Shown: piece by piece, positions 1 through 6,248 of the stretch | Numbering within the stretch: position 1 is the first letter of the stretch | How the letters are laid out: every line of letters begins with the position of its first letter | Position numbers and translations under genes: made by a program | Source of the DNA: Candidatus Zixiibacteriota bacterium | GTDB lineage: Bacteria; Zixibacteria; MSB-5A5; CAIYYT01 | DNA: 6,395 nt | Assembly (NCBI GenBank): GCA_963205155.1 | Contig: CAUJJY010000075.1 | Location: 1-6,395, forward strand | Reading direction: 5' to 3' | The notes under the pieces: generated by a model | Database searches by the model: none | The model's input: the letters and a program-made list of their open reading frames with translations, nothing else | What the model was told of the DNA's origin: nothing

Positions 1-105
1 GTCGCCAAACTGCTGATGGGCAAAAAAGTCGGCGAAGTCGTCGAATTCAAGTTTGGCTCCAATGAATGGAGCGGAGAAATCACCGAAATCAAGGGCATCG
101 AATAG
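1..105 (+). CDS. GreA/GreB-family transcription elongation factor, C-terminal end (5' partial)
   Basis: The window opens inside a reading frame of 34 codons that ends with TAG at 103-105. The visible residues begin VAKLLMGKKVGEVVEF and finish with EITEIKGIE. The 'LLGKKVGDVVEV ... EI.I' pattern is typical of the FKBP-like C-terminal domain of GreA and GreB. These cytoplasmic proteins bind RNA polymerase and stimulate cleavage of the transcript in backtracked complexes. The N-terminal coiled coil, which carries the catalytic acidic tip, lies outside the window, so GreA cannot be separated from GreB or from another protein carrying this domain. GreA is the likelier reading because it is the commoner family. 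The next gene starts 303 bases downstream, so this is probably the end of its transcription unit. Confidence 0.62.
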   Translation, partial: VAKLLMGKKVGEVVEFKFGSNEWSGEITEIKGIE

Positions 106-107
106 GC

Positions 108-124
108 GAATTCGTTCTGAATTC
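108..124 (+). terminator. Possible weak terminator hairpin after the elongation factor gene
   Basis: GAATTC at 108-113 and GAATTC at 119-124 can pair into a 6-bp stem with a 5-base loop, three bases after the upstream stop codon. The stem is AT-rich and there is no real T-tract after it (only ATTGGTCTTGT). The position fits a terminator but the structure is weak. It may be chance, since GAATTC is itself a palindrome. Confidence 0.25.
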
Positions 125-179
125 ATTGGTCTTGTACCGCACTTCAAAAGGAGTGAATACCAAAAGCAGACGATCAGAC

Positions 180-202
180 ATAGACTCAACTATATAGACT
201 CA
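180..202 (+). repeat. 9-bp direct repeat ATAGACTCA, two copies
   Basis: ATAGACTCA occurs at 180-188 and again at 194-202, start-to-start distance 14 bases, separated by ACTAT. It lies in the spacer upstream of the deacetylase-like gene and could be a pair of protein-binding half-sites. No promoter is visible next to it, so any role is a guess. Confidence 0.4.
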
Positions 203-408
203 TCTCGCAACATTCAGGTTGCTTAATTCCTGACTTTGCCTATTTTTGTTTGGGGCTGACACTGCCGTTGGACTGCAGCAGTGCCGGAGACTTTCGAGCT
301 TTTAGACCTCTTGACCGCCTGACTCCATAGCGCCTGCACCGTAAATCATGAGATATCTACTCGCTCGCTTCATCACAGCGTTCATAGGAATGTCCAGAAG
401 GCAGGAAA

Positions 409-1722
409 GTGGACAGGGCAGGATATCTCTATTGGCCTTTTCAGCAGCATATCACAATTGTCGCTCTATTTCTTACATGTTGTTTCTCCCGAATATGTGG
501 CTCTGAAGCGCCGATCATGCCAGCCCCAAGTCCAACCAGCAAAGGGATAGTCTACATCGTCCTTGCAGTTGATACCGAGCCTTTACACGTCAGTGGAACC
601 GGCAAGAGACTGGAGTTGGACCTCTCGAATTTCCTGCCGGATACTTCTAAAATAGTCGCACGAGTAATGTCTCCCGAATGGCGCGCCGACTTCACTGACA
701 GTTTCAGCGGACATCCGAAATTCACCTGGTTTGTGCTAACCAGCGAACAGATTTGCCACGCAGCCGATTGCCTCGCCATCTTTGACGCTATGCAGAATTT
801 CCGCAATGACGTGAGGCAAGCCGATGATGAGATCGGATGGCACTATCACCACACCGATTGGCAGGAGTGTGTTTCAGCGGGCAAAACAGACTCATCGTGG
901 ATCCAACTTGTATCCTTTGACGGTACCACATATGCAGACGGCGCTGATGTCGAACTATGTGAGAATGTTATGAATCAGTTAATCGCGGATCGCGGGTTTT
1001 TTCCCGTGAGCTTCCGTGCCGGCTGGATCTGGGAGAACAATGAATTTTCCCGCTGGCTCGAAAATGTCATTCCCTTTGATCTCTCCAGCAGCCCTCCTTT
1101 GAAGACTCTTTCCAACGACTCTACGCGCTGCCGTGCCAACGAAAGTGACTGGTCACGGGCGCCAATAACTTTAGTTCCTTATCACCCCGATTCCGCTGAC
1201 TACCAGAGTCGTGGTAATATGAAACGCCTTGTCTCACGTTCCTTGATCAAGAACCTCACTGTAAATGAGTTTAGAGTGCTCTCAGCTTTGGCCGATTCGG
1301 GCTACGACGCAATCTTATCCATCCCGATACATTCGTACTCCAATTTGCGGTTTGCTTTTGGTCAGAAACTCGAGACCATAATTGCGCACCTAAATCGTAA
1401 CGGTACCAGTTTCAAGTTTGCGACTTGTGCTGAAGCATTTCAGCCATTCGTTGGACGCGTTCCCTCGGAGCCTTTGAAACTGGAACTCCATCAGAAGGAC
1501 GGGGGAATCGTCATTAAAGCCAATGTCGAGACGTTTTCGACTCAGCCCTATGTTGTGTTACGCAGCTCCAAGGGAATGCTCAAGAGAGCGATTCCACGAA
1601 AGACAGAAAAGAGGACTTGGGTTCTTGATTTGGCAGGACTGGATGCGGTCGAAATTTACGTTGCCGGGTCGACATTGGCGGGCGAATCCGTGGTTCAAAG
1701 TATAGTCGTTACTCCTCGATAA
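409..1722 (+). CDS. Secreted polysaccharide-deacetylase-like protein (CE4/NodB fold)
   Basis: This 437-residue protein resembles the NodB/CE4 deacetylases, which remove N- or O-acetyl groups from cell-surface glycans with a metal ion. The expected motifs come in order. AVDTE (D55, E57) follows a hydrophobic strand in place of the usual 'DD' motif. EIGWHYHH (H145, H147, H148) resembles the metal-binding histidine motif. SFRAGW (R203) matches the 'FRxG' motif, then FDLSS (D224) and IPIHSY (H308) follow. Residues about 350-437 form a separate beta-rich tail of unknown type. A hydrophobic segment near residues 15-27 suggests a signal peptide or membrane anchor. The start is GTG with AGAAGG at 396-401, 7 bases upstream. 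ATG at 517 (residue 37) is an alternative but would remove the export signal. Codon use differs from the neighbours (seven ATA codons). The substrate is unknown, and activity is uncertain because the first motif has a single aspartate. Confidence 0.72.
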   Translation: MDRAGYLYWPFQQHITIVALFLTCCFSRICGSEAPIMPAPSPTSKGIVYIVLAVDTEPLHVSGTGKRLELDLSNFLPDTSKIVARVMSPEWRADFTDSFSGHPKFTWFVLTSEQICHAADCLAIFDAMQNFRNDVRQADDEIGWHYHHTDWQECVSAGKTDSSWIQLVSFDGTTYADGADVELCENVMNQLIADRGFFPVSFRAGWIWENNEFSRWLENVIPFDLSSSPPLKTLSNDSTRCRANESDWSRAPITLVPYHPDSADYQSRGNMKRLVSRSLIKNLTVNEFRVLSALADSGYDAILSIPIHSYSNLRFAFGQKLETIIAHLNRNGTSFKFATCAEAFQPFVGRVPSEPLKLELHQKDGGIVIKANVETFSTQPYVVLRSSKGMLKRAIPRKTEKRTWVLDLAGLDAVEIYVAGSTLAGESVVQSIVVTPR

Positions 1723-1734
1723 ACCGTAACGATT
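1704..1734 (+). terminator. Possible hairpin terminator at the end of the deacetylase-like gene
   Basis: TCGTTAC at 1706-1712 pairs perfectly with GTAACGA at 1726-1732, extendable by one G-U and one A-U pair, around a 13-base loop. The structure spans the stop codon (1720-1722) and is followed by a short T-rich run, TTCGTTTG. The stem is only moderately GC-rich and the loop is long, so termination would be partial at best. Confidence 0.33.
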
Positions 1735-1781
1735 CGTTTGCCCTACCCCAATTTTCTTAACCACTTGACTTCCCATGCGTA

Positions 1782-1787
1782 TATATT
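1782..1787 (+). promoter_or_regulatory. Candidate -10 box (TATATT) for the ABC exporter operon
   Basis: TATATT lies 10 bases before ATG 1798. A TTGACT at 1765-1770 looks like a -35 box, but only 11 bases separate it from TATATT, too close for a normal sigma70 promoter. If TATATT is a real -10, transcription would start near 1793-1795. The ATPase mRNA would then be almost leaderless, which agrees with the absence of a Shine-Dalgarno sequence. Confidence 0.35.
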
Positions 1788-1797
1788 GCCTGTGCGC

Positions 1798-2745
1798 ATG
1801 AAAAACGACGTCCTCATCGTTCAATCCATCGCCAAGCAGTTTCAAAAACAAAGAGCTGTTGATGATCTCTCATTCGCGGTCAAGCAGGGTGAGATCTTTG
1901 CCTTGCTCGGACCAAACGGTGCCGGCAAGACAACGACCATCCGCATGCTCCTTGGGATCATCAAACCCGATAGCGGAACTGTCAACTTTGAATTGGGGCA
2001 GGGCGGCAGCGGCCCGCTCTCTTCCGCCAAACTGGGATACTTGCCCGAAGACCGCGGACTCTACCGCGACATTCCCATTCTGCGGACACTGACCTATATG
2101 GGAGTGTTGCGCGGTTTGTCCCGCAAAGATGCCTCTGCCCGTGCTCGCCAATGGCTCGAACGCGTAGACCTCGGCGATCGCGTCAATGATAAACTGGAAA
2201 CGCTCTCCAAAGGCAATCAGCAGAAGGTTCAATTCATTTCCGCCATTCTCCACACACCAGAATTTGCCGTCCTCGACGAGCCGTTCTCCGGGCTCGACCC
2301 GATCAATCAGGAGTCGTTCATTGAAATCATCCGCGAACTGCGCGATCAGGGCATGACCATCGTCCTCTGTGCACACCAGATGGATCTGGTTGAGCGCCTC
2401 GCCGATCGCGTTTTGTTGATGAATTCCGGCCGTCGTGTGCTCTACGGTACGCTCACCCAGATCCGCGACGAAGCCCAGACTGCCAGCAAGATCATTCTGT
2501 CACTCACCGACAATGCCGATTTATCTGCACTCGAGTCGCTGGGAATGGTGCAGCATCTCGAACGCCGCGGGGCAGGGGAGTACGCCTTTTATCTGCGCAA
2601 GGGCGAGTCACTGCACAAATTCCTCATTGAAGTAGCTTCGCGGGTCGAGCTGCTCGGTGTTCACACCGAAAAGACCAGTCTGCACGACATCTTCATTCAG
2701 GCCGTTCGCCGCAGCGGTGAAAGTATCACGGAGGATTCGCAGTGA
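1798..2745 (+). CDS. ABC transporter ATP-binding protein, NatA-like (DUF4162 type)
   Basis: This 315-residue cytoplasmic ATPase powers an ABC-2 type exporter together with the permease encoded next. Walker A is GPNGAGKTT (residues 38-46). The Q-loop region reads GYLPEDRGLY (80-89), where this subfamily commonly has PE instead of the usual glutamine. The signature is LSKGNQQKVQ (137-146), Walker B is FAVLDEPFSGLDP (156-168, with D160 and E161), and the switch histidine is H193 in CAHQM. Residues about 213-300 match the C-terminal extension (DUF4162) of NatA-like ATPases. The open frame extends back to TTG 1738, but those residues look non-coding and homology begins just after M1 at 1798. GTG 1792 is a possible alternative. 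There is no clear Shine-Dalgarno sequence, so the start is less certain than the function. The stop overlaps the permease start by 4 bases. The substrate cannot be read from the sequence. Confidence 0.93.
   Translation: MKNDVLIVQSIAKQFQKQRAVDDLSFAVKQGEIFALLGPNGAGKTTTIRMLLGIIKPDSGTVNFELGQGGSGPLSSAKLGYLPEDRGLYRDIPILRTLTYMGVLRGLSRKDASARARQWLERVDLGDRVNDKLETLSKGNQQKVQFISAILHTPEFAVLDEPFSGLDPINQESFIEIIRELRDQGMTIVLCAHQMDLVERLADRVLLMNSGRRVLYGTLTQIRDEAQTASKIILSLTDNADLSALESLGMVQHLERRGAGEYAFYLRKGESLHKFLIEVASRVELLGVHTEKTSLHDIFIQAVRRSGESITEDSQ
2730..2735 (+). promoter_or_regulatory. Ribosome binding site of the ABC permease
   Basis: GGAGGA sits 6 bases before the GTG start at 2742, inside the end of the ATPase gene. 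It decides the GTG start and shows that the permease is translated from the same message by coupled initiation at the overlapping GTGA. Confidence 0.85.
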
Positions 2746-3941
2746 ACAACTTCCGGACAGTGCTCGAAATCAGCCGCTGGGAATTCATGCGCTGGTTCAA
2801 ACTCAAAGGCATGATTATCACTTTCATCCTGTTCGTCGTGGTCGGCTTTGTCATTTCCGGCACCCGCTATTTCTTAGAGAAGAAGAACACCACCCCGGTG
2901 AATCTGGCAGTGATCAATTCTGCGATCTTGCCGCAACTTGACTTCGTCGGTTCGCGATTTGTTCCGCCGGCGACACCAAACGAGACATCGGAATCGGATC
3001 TGCGGGAAATGGTCGGTCGCGGAGAAATTGACGGCCTGCTGATTCTGCGCAGTATCGACGAGGCCGATCTCATTGTTCCGAAGAGCCCGAGCTGGCAGTC
3101 CGAGTTGGAAGAAATCCTGTCGGCCGAACGACGTCGTCTCAAACTGGCAGCGATGGATGTCACGGCGGATCAAGTTGTTGACGCCATGATGCCGATGACA
3201 ATCCATCTTGCCTATCACGAATTGAGCCGCGGCCCGTCATCACTGGCAGAGAAGATCGCCGCCGGACTGCTGATTATGCTGATGTTGATGGGAATCTTCA
3301 ACAGCCTCGCCTGCCAGATGGTCTCCATCACCGGCGAGAAACAGCTTCGCGTTACCGAGCAAATCGTCTCGGCAGTGACTCCGCAACAGTGGATCGACGG
3401 TAAAATCCTCGGCGTGTCAGCCTATGCTGCTACTGGAACGGCCATCGTGGTAATTAGTTCACTGCCATTCATGCTGGTCATGCATTTGACCGGTTCAGGT
3501 CTACCAATCCCGATCGAAATTACCAATCCGCTCAATATCTTCGTCCTGATTGTCGTGACCCTGGGCGGGTTCCTCTTCTGGAACACCTTCCTCGCCGCGA
3601 TTGCCGCCACAATCAACGATCCGAATACATCTTCGCGCTCGTCGGTTCTCTTTTTGCCGCTGTTGCCCTCAATTGCCGCGGCACTGATTGCCTTCAAGGC
3701 GCCCGAATCAATTCTGACCCGATTCCTCGGCCTCTTGCCGATTACATCCCCAGCAGTTCTGCCGGTACGCATCGTGCTAACCGAGGTGCCACTCTGGGAA
3801 ATGTCATTGTCGCTTGCTATCCTGATTGGTTCCATCTGGTTGATGCGGATCGTTGCCGGTCGCATCTTCCGCATTGGAATGTTGATGTACGGCAAGGAGC
3901 CGACACTCAAAGAGATGTTCCGTTGGATGAAGGAGGCATAG
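2742..3941 (+). CDS. ABC-2 type exporter permease, NatB-like
   Basis: This 399-residue inner-membrane protein is the membrane partner of the ATPase just upstream. One hydrophobic helix lies near the N-terminus (about 24-42). An extracytoplasmic domain of about 125 residues follows (45-170), then a group of membrane segments near 171-195, 223-248, 263-291, 302-318 and 353-376. Two stretches are characteristic of the NatB/YhaP family. One is GEKQLRVTEQIVSAVTPQQW (198-217), followed by GKILG. The other is the C-terminal RIFRIGMLMYGKEPTLKE (374-391). NatAB of Bacillus exports sodium, but relatives carry other or unknown substrates, so none is assigned here. The GTG start has a strong GGAGGA site and overlaps the ATPase stop (GTGA), so the two form one operon. 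The next gene has its own promoter 91 bases on, so the operon probably ends here. Confidence 0.93.
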   Translation: MNNFRTVLEISRWEFMRWFKLKGMIITFILFVVVGFVISGTRYFLEKKNTTPVNLAVINSAILPQLDFVGSRFVPPATPNETSESDLREMVGRGEIDGLLILRSIDEADLIVPKSPSWQSELEEILSAERRRLKLAAMDVTADQVVDAMMPMTIHLAYHELSRGPSSLAEKIAAGLLIMLMLMGIFNSLACQMVSITGEKQLRVTEQIVSAVTPQQWIDGKILGVSAYAATGTAIVVISSLPFMLVMHLTGSGLPIPIEITNPLNIFVLIVVTLGGFLFWNTFLAAIAATINDPNTSSRSSVLFLPLLPSIAAALIAFKAPESILTRFLGLLPITSPAVLPVRIVLTEVPLWEMSLSLAILIGSIWLMRIVAGRIFRIGMLMYGKEPTLKEMFRWMKEA

Positions 3942-4028
3942 ATATTCATAATCTTTAGTCCCAAAAGCCCGCGTTTACAGCCTCGACTTAAGATCAATAC
4001 CAAAATCCTACACTTCACGGTTATTTGC

Positions 4029-4042
4029 CAATTGACAATTGA
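4029..4042 (+). repeat. Tandem heptamer CAATTGA x2 over the -35 region
   Basis: CAATTGA at 4029-4035 is followed directly by CAATTGA at 4036-4042. The repeat creates two TTGAC cores, TTGACA (4032) and TTGACG (4039). Only the first is correctly spaced for the -10 box. It may be a small duplication or part of a binding site. Confidence 0.5.
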
Positions 4043-4060
4043 CGTACTTGCGTTTAATAT
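4032..4060 (+). promoter_or_regulatory. Sigma70-type promoter of the 4198 gene
   Basis: A perfect -35 box TTGACA (4032-4037) is followed after 17 bases by TAATAT (4055-4060). An alternative -10, TTTAAT at 4053-4058, matches the consensus better but gives a 15-base spacer. The predicted transcript start near 4067 leaves a leader of about 130 bases before ATG 4198. This promoter lies in the first codons of the longest open frame, which is one reason that longer start is rejected. Confidence 0.65.
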
Positions 4061-4185
4061 GCAGTTGTTCAATTCACTCAAGGTCTAGTGTTCACATCTG
4101 GCAGCGTCAAAGCACTTGCCCGTATCGGCGCATTTGGCTTGGAGATTTGCGCGCGGCCACTTCGACACTTTCATTTCGCATCAAC

Positions 4186-4191
4186 AAGGAG
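4186..4191 (+). promoter_or_regulatory. Ribosome binding site deciding the ATG 4198 start
   Basis: AAGGAG lies 6 bases before ATG 4198, and the codons that follow encode a textbook signal peptide. Together they fix the start against the upstream in-frame TTG at 4039. Confidence 0.88.
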
Positions 4192-4197
4192 TTGCGC

Positions 4198-6195
4198 ATG
4201 CGGGTCACAGGGCGGTCTTGGCTTGGGGGGCTTGTTGCATTCCACTTACTACTTTTCTCCTCTGTAGTCTGGGCGGTCGATTCGCCGTCACGGCGAGTTT
4301 CAAAATCTGATGCCAGCATCGTCGAGGTTCACGCCAGCCCGATTGTGATAACTCCTTCCGAACAGACTCTTAGCTATTCCGACTTTGCCGAACTACTGCA
4401 GCAATCCAACCGCGACGCTGCGTTCATCGCCCAGCAGTGGCGGCATCCGTCCACCGCCGCCAATGGAAACGGCATCATGGCACGAATGTACGAGTACTAT
4501 AACGGCGCTTTCGACTCCAGCTATACCTACATCAACGGATCGCTCAACTACGGTACTTCCTGGAGTAGCTGTTGTTTCCTCGACCTGTATGGTAGTTCTT
4601 TCCCTTCGATCGACAACTTCAACAGCGGCACCCGCATGATCGGTACCTTCGTTCCGCCGTCGTCGTTCCAAAACGGCGGTGCGTTTATGCTCGCCGACGT
4701 TCCTGATCCGAACAATCCGGCCGGCTGGACGGTTTCGTTCTTCAGTCTCGCATCGCTCGGCTGGAACGGCATGATTATGGCGGATGTCGCAGCGGCACCA
4801 TATCCCTCGCAAGCATGGAATTGGGGAGTTGAGTCGGCTATCATGAGCCGAACTGGCCCCGACTCACTTAAGGACGTTCCAACCCTCTTCGGACGCCAGA
4901 ATAATCTCCCCTTCGGTAGTTACTACGCCCAGTTTCCTTACTGCAAAACTACGGCCGTCGCAATCGACACAATGAATAACTACGCCTTTACCGTTTACGA
5001 CTATCTCGACACAACCGACAACCAGTACAAATTCTTCTTCCGCCAAGACTTCCAGTATAATTGGACTCTGACTACCGACGCCGCCGTTTTCGAAATGACA
5101 TCTAACAGCGAGCACTTGCGTTATCCCGATATGTCCGTTGACAGTGGCAAGATCATTGTCGTCGCCGCACTGTATGACGACGCCGACACCGCCAACTTCG
5201 ATATCGTTTGCTTGCGCGGCAACCTTTGGGATGTCGACAACATTTCGCTCCTTAGTGTTGTTGCCGGTACATCAGACGCCGAAAACTTTCCAACCATCAC
5301 CGGTATTGCCGGCGATACTGTCGGCTGTGTCTTTGTGAGGAACCACAAGCTTTTCGCCGCCTGGTCGTTTGATGCCGGAACCAATTGGCTCGCACCATTC
5401 CAAATCAGCACTCCGGGTGACTCGATCGTCGCAGAGTATCGCACGACTCATTTCAACGTTGGCATCCGCGGTAAGATTTATGCTCAACGCTACACCGGTA
5501 ATCCAGCGATGCCGATCGTCCTCGCCGAATACGACCTCGGTCTGCCCGATGCCGATGCCGACGGCGTTATCGATCTCGTCGACAACTGTCCATTTGGACC
5601 AAACCCTCTGCAGGAGGACGCCGACGGCGACGGTCTTGGCGACGTCTGCGATCCCTGTCCGCTTGATTCGCTCAACGATGCTGACGGTGATGGCGCTTGC
5701 GGCAACGTCGATAATTGTGCCGGCTTCTATAATCCGTTCCAGGAAGACCTCGACAACGATCAGCTCGGCGATTCCTGTGACAACTGTCCGTCCGTTGTAA
5801 ACATCGATCAGTCCGATGTCGACGGTGACGGCATTGGTGACGCTTGCGATATCTGCACCGACACCGACGGCGACGGCTTCGGCAATCCCGGATTCCCGGC
5901 AAATACCTGCGCGGTTGACAACTGTCCTTACATTGCCAATCCCTTGCAGGAAGACGGCGACAACAACGGGGTAGGGGATGCCTGTGGAGCGTGCGGCGAT
6001 GCTGACGGCAACGGCGTGACAACCATCTCTGACGTCGTCTTCTTAATCGGTTACATTTTCTCCGGTGGTCTGCCACCGGTGCCGCTAAGCACTGCCGATG
6101 TCGACTGCAACACGGTTGTCAACGTTTCCGACGCGGTCTATATGATCGCCTACATCTTCTCCGGCGGACCCGCTCCTTGCGCGGCCTGCCCGTAG
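4198..6195 (+). CDS. Secreted multidomain protein: Asp-box propeller-like region, thrombospondin type 3 repeats, dockerin-like C-terminus
   Basis: This 665-residue exported protein has no recognised catalytic domain. Residues 1-26 form a clear signal peptide (positively charged start, hydrophobic core, cleavage after VVWA). Residues about 100-440 look like a sialidase-type beta-propeller. They carry an Asp-box S-x-D-x-G-x-x-W at 390-397, a variant S-x-N-x-G-x-x-W at 115-122, and two similar strands 55 residues apart (YPDMS at 309, FPTIT at 364). Residues 449-600 carry Asp- and Cys-rich calcium-binding thrombospondin type 3 repeats. Residues 601-657 hold two 12-residue EF-hand-like loops (D601-D612 and D634-D645), each followed by YIFSGG, as in dockerin-type domains. 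The last part probably binds calcium and may mediate attachment or protein-protein contact; that role is inferred from the family. It has its own promoter and a strong ribosome site. Its partner or ligand is unknown. Confidence 0.88.
   Translation: MRVTGRSWLGGLVAFHLLLFSSVVWAVDSPSRRVSKSDASIVEVHASPIVITPSEQTLSYSDFAELLQQSNRDAAFIAQQWRHPSTAANGNGIMARMYEYYNGAFDSSYTYINGSLNYGTSWSSCCFLDLYGSSFPSIDNFNSGTRMIGTFVPPSSFQNGGAFMLADVPDPNNPAGWTVSFFSLASLGWNGMIMADVAAAPYPSQAWNWGVESAIMSRTGPDSLKDVPTLFGRQNNLPFGSYYAQFPYCKTTAVAIDTMNNYAFTVYDYLDTTDNQYKFFFRQDFQYNWTLTTDAAVFEMTSNSEHLRYPDMSVDSGKIIVVAALYDDADTANFDIVCLRGNLWDVDNISLLSVVAGTSDAENFPTITGIAGDTVGCVFVRNHKLFAAWSFDAGTNWLAPFQISTPGDSIVAEYRTTHFNVGIRGKIYAQRYTGNPAMPIVLAEYDLGLPDADADGVIDLVDNCPFGPNPLQEDADGDGLGDVCDPCPLDSLNDADGDGACGNVDNCAGFYNPFQEDLDNDQLGDSCDNCPSVVNIDQSDVDGDGIGDACDICTDTDGDGFGNPGFPANTCAVDNCPYIANPLQEDGDNNGVGDACGACGDADGNGVTTISDVVFLIGYIFSGGLPPVPLSTADVDCNTVVNVSDAVYMIAYIFSGGPAPCAACP
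5542..5997 (+). repeat. Coding repeats: thrombospondin type 3 calcium-binding modules
   Basis: Residues 449-600 of the secreted protein repeat the pattern DxDxDGxxDxxDNCP...NPxQEDxDxDGxGDxC. DNCP occurs at residues 462-465, 528-531 and 574-577, each time written with the same 11 bases GACAACTGTCC (5581-5591, 5779-5789, 5917-5927). Such modules wrap around calcium ions and are stabilised by disulfides, which suits a protein folded outside the cytoplasm. Confidence 0.9.
5998..6177 (+). other. Dockerin-type I-like domain (two calcium loops)
   Basis: Residues 601-660 consist of two similar halves. In each, D-x-D-x-N occupies loop positions 1, 3 and 5, and an aspartate occupies position 12 (D601/D603/N605/D612 and D634/D636/N638/D645). 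Each is followed by a hydrophobic helix ending YIFSGG. This is the duplicated F-hand arrangement of dockerins. Non-cellulosomal bacteria use such domains widely, and no cohesin is visible in this window. Confidence 0.82.
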
Positions 6196-6219
6196 AATCG
6201 AGATAAGAGACGTCCTGCC

Positions 6220-6248
6220 CGGGCGATTCGCGGTTGACGAATCGCCCG
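6220..6248 (+). terminator. Strong hairpin, probable terminator of the 4198 gene
   Basis: CGGGCGATTCG (6220-6230) pairs perfectly with CGAATCGCCCG (6238-6248), an 11-bp GC-rich stem with a 7-base loop, 24 bases after the stop codon. Only a short T-rich run follows (TTCTGTCGT), so intrinsic termination may be incomplete. The loop and 3' arm contain the -35 box of the next promoter. Confidence 0.65.

Larger units (their letters stand above)
106..408 (+). other. Intergenic spacer, no gene supported
   Basis: This stretch of 303 bases has no reading frame I would call a gene. It holds a GAATTC-gttct-GAATTC element right after the upstream stop (108-124), a 9-base direct repeat ATAGACTCA (180-188 and 194-202), and a small GCAAC/GTTGC hairpin (207-222). 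It also holds a CACTGC/GCAGTG hairpin with a 12-base loop (260-283). A Shine-Dalgarno-like AAAAGGAG at 146-153 is not followed by a start codon at a useful distance. No convincing -35/-10 pair was found. TTGACC at 311-316 has no -10 box 16-18 bases downstream. The promoter of the 409 gene is therefore unplaced. Confidence 0.6.

Noticed and set aside
260..283. CACTGC/GCAGTG hairpin as a terminator or structured RNA.
   Set aside because: The 6-bp stem has a 12-base loop and no T-tract, too weak to call. It is mentioned only in the spacer description.
348..504. Small frame from ATG 348, about 51 codons, overlapping the start of the deacetylase-like gene.
   Set aside because: It has no clear ribosome site and no recognisable protein features, and it runs out of frame through the signal segment of a better supported gene.
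1765..1787. TTGACT (1765-1770) with TATATT (1782-1787) as a complete sigma70 promoter.
   Set aside because: The spacer is only 11 bases, far from the usual 16-18. Only the -10-like box is kept, at low confidence.
1738..1797. TTG 1738 as the start of the ABC ATPase, adding 20 residues.
   Set aside because: The extra residues do not resemble the family N-terminus, the segment holds promoter-like TATATT, and the family homology begins right after ATG 1798.
3422..4081. Long open frame of 219 codons on the minus strand across the permease end.
   Set aside because: It lies opposite a well-supported membrane protein gene, shows no family features and has the composition of an antisense shadow.
4039..4197. 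TTG 4039 as the start of the large secreted protein, adding 53 residues.
   Set aside because: The TTG is part of a -35-like TTGACG. No ribosome site precedes it, and the extension would bury the signal peptide, whereas ATG 4198 has AAGGAG six bases upstream.
5581..5927. Three copies of GACAACTGTCC as a possible DNA repeat array or CRISPR-like element.
   Set aside because: All three are in frame and encode DNCP of the thrombospondin type 3 repeats. Spacing is uneven (198 and 138 bases) and the flanks are protein coding.
5672..6076. Minus-strand frame rich in arginine and histidine opposite the calcium-repeat region.
   Set aside because: Its low-complexity composition is the mirror of the GAC/GGC-rich Asp-Gly codons on the + strand.
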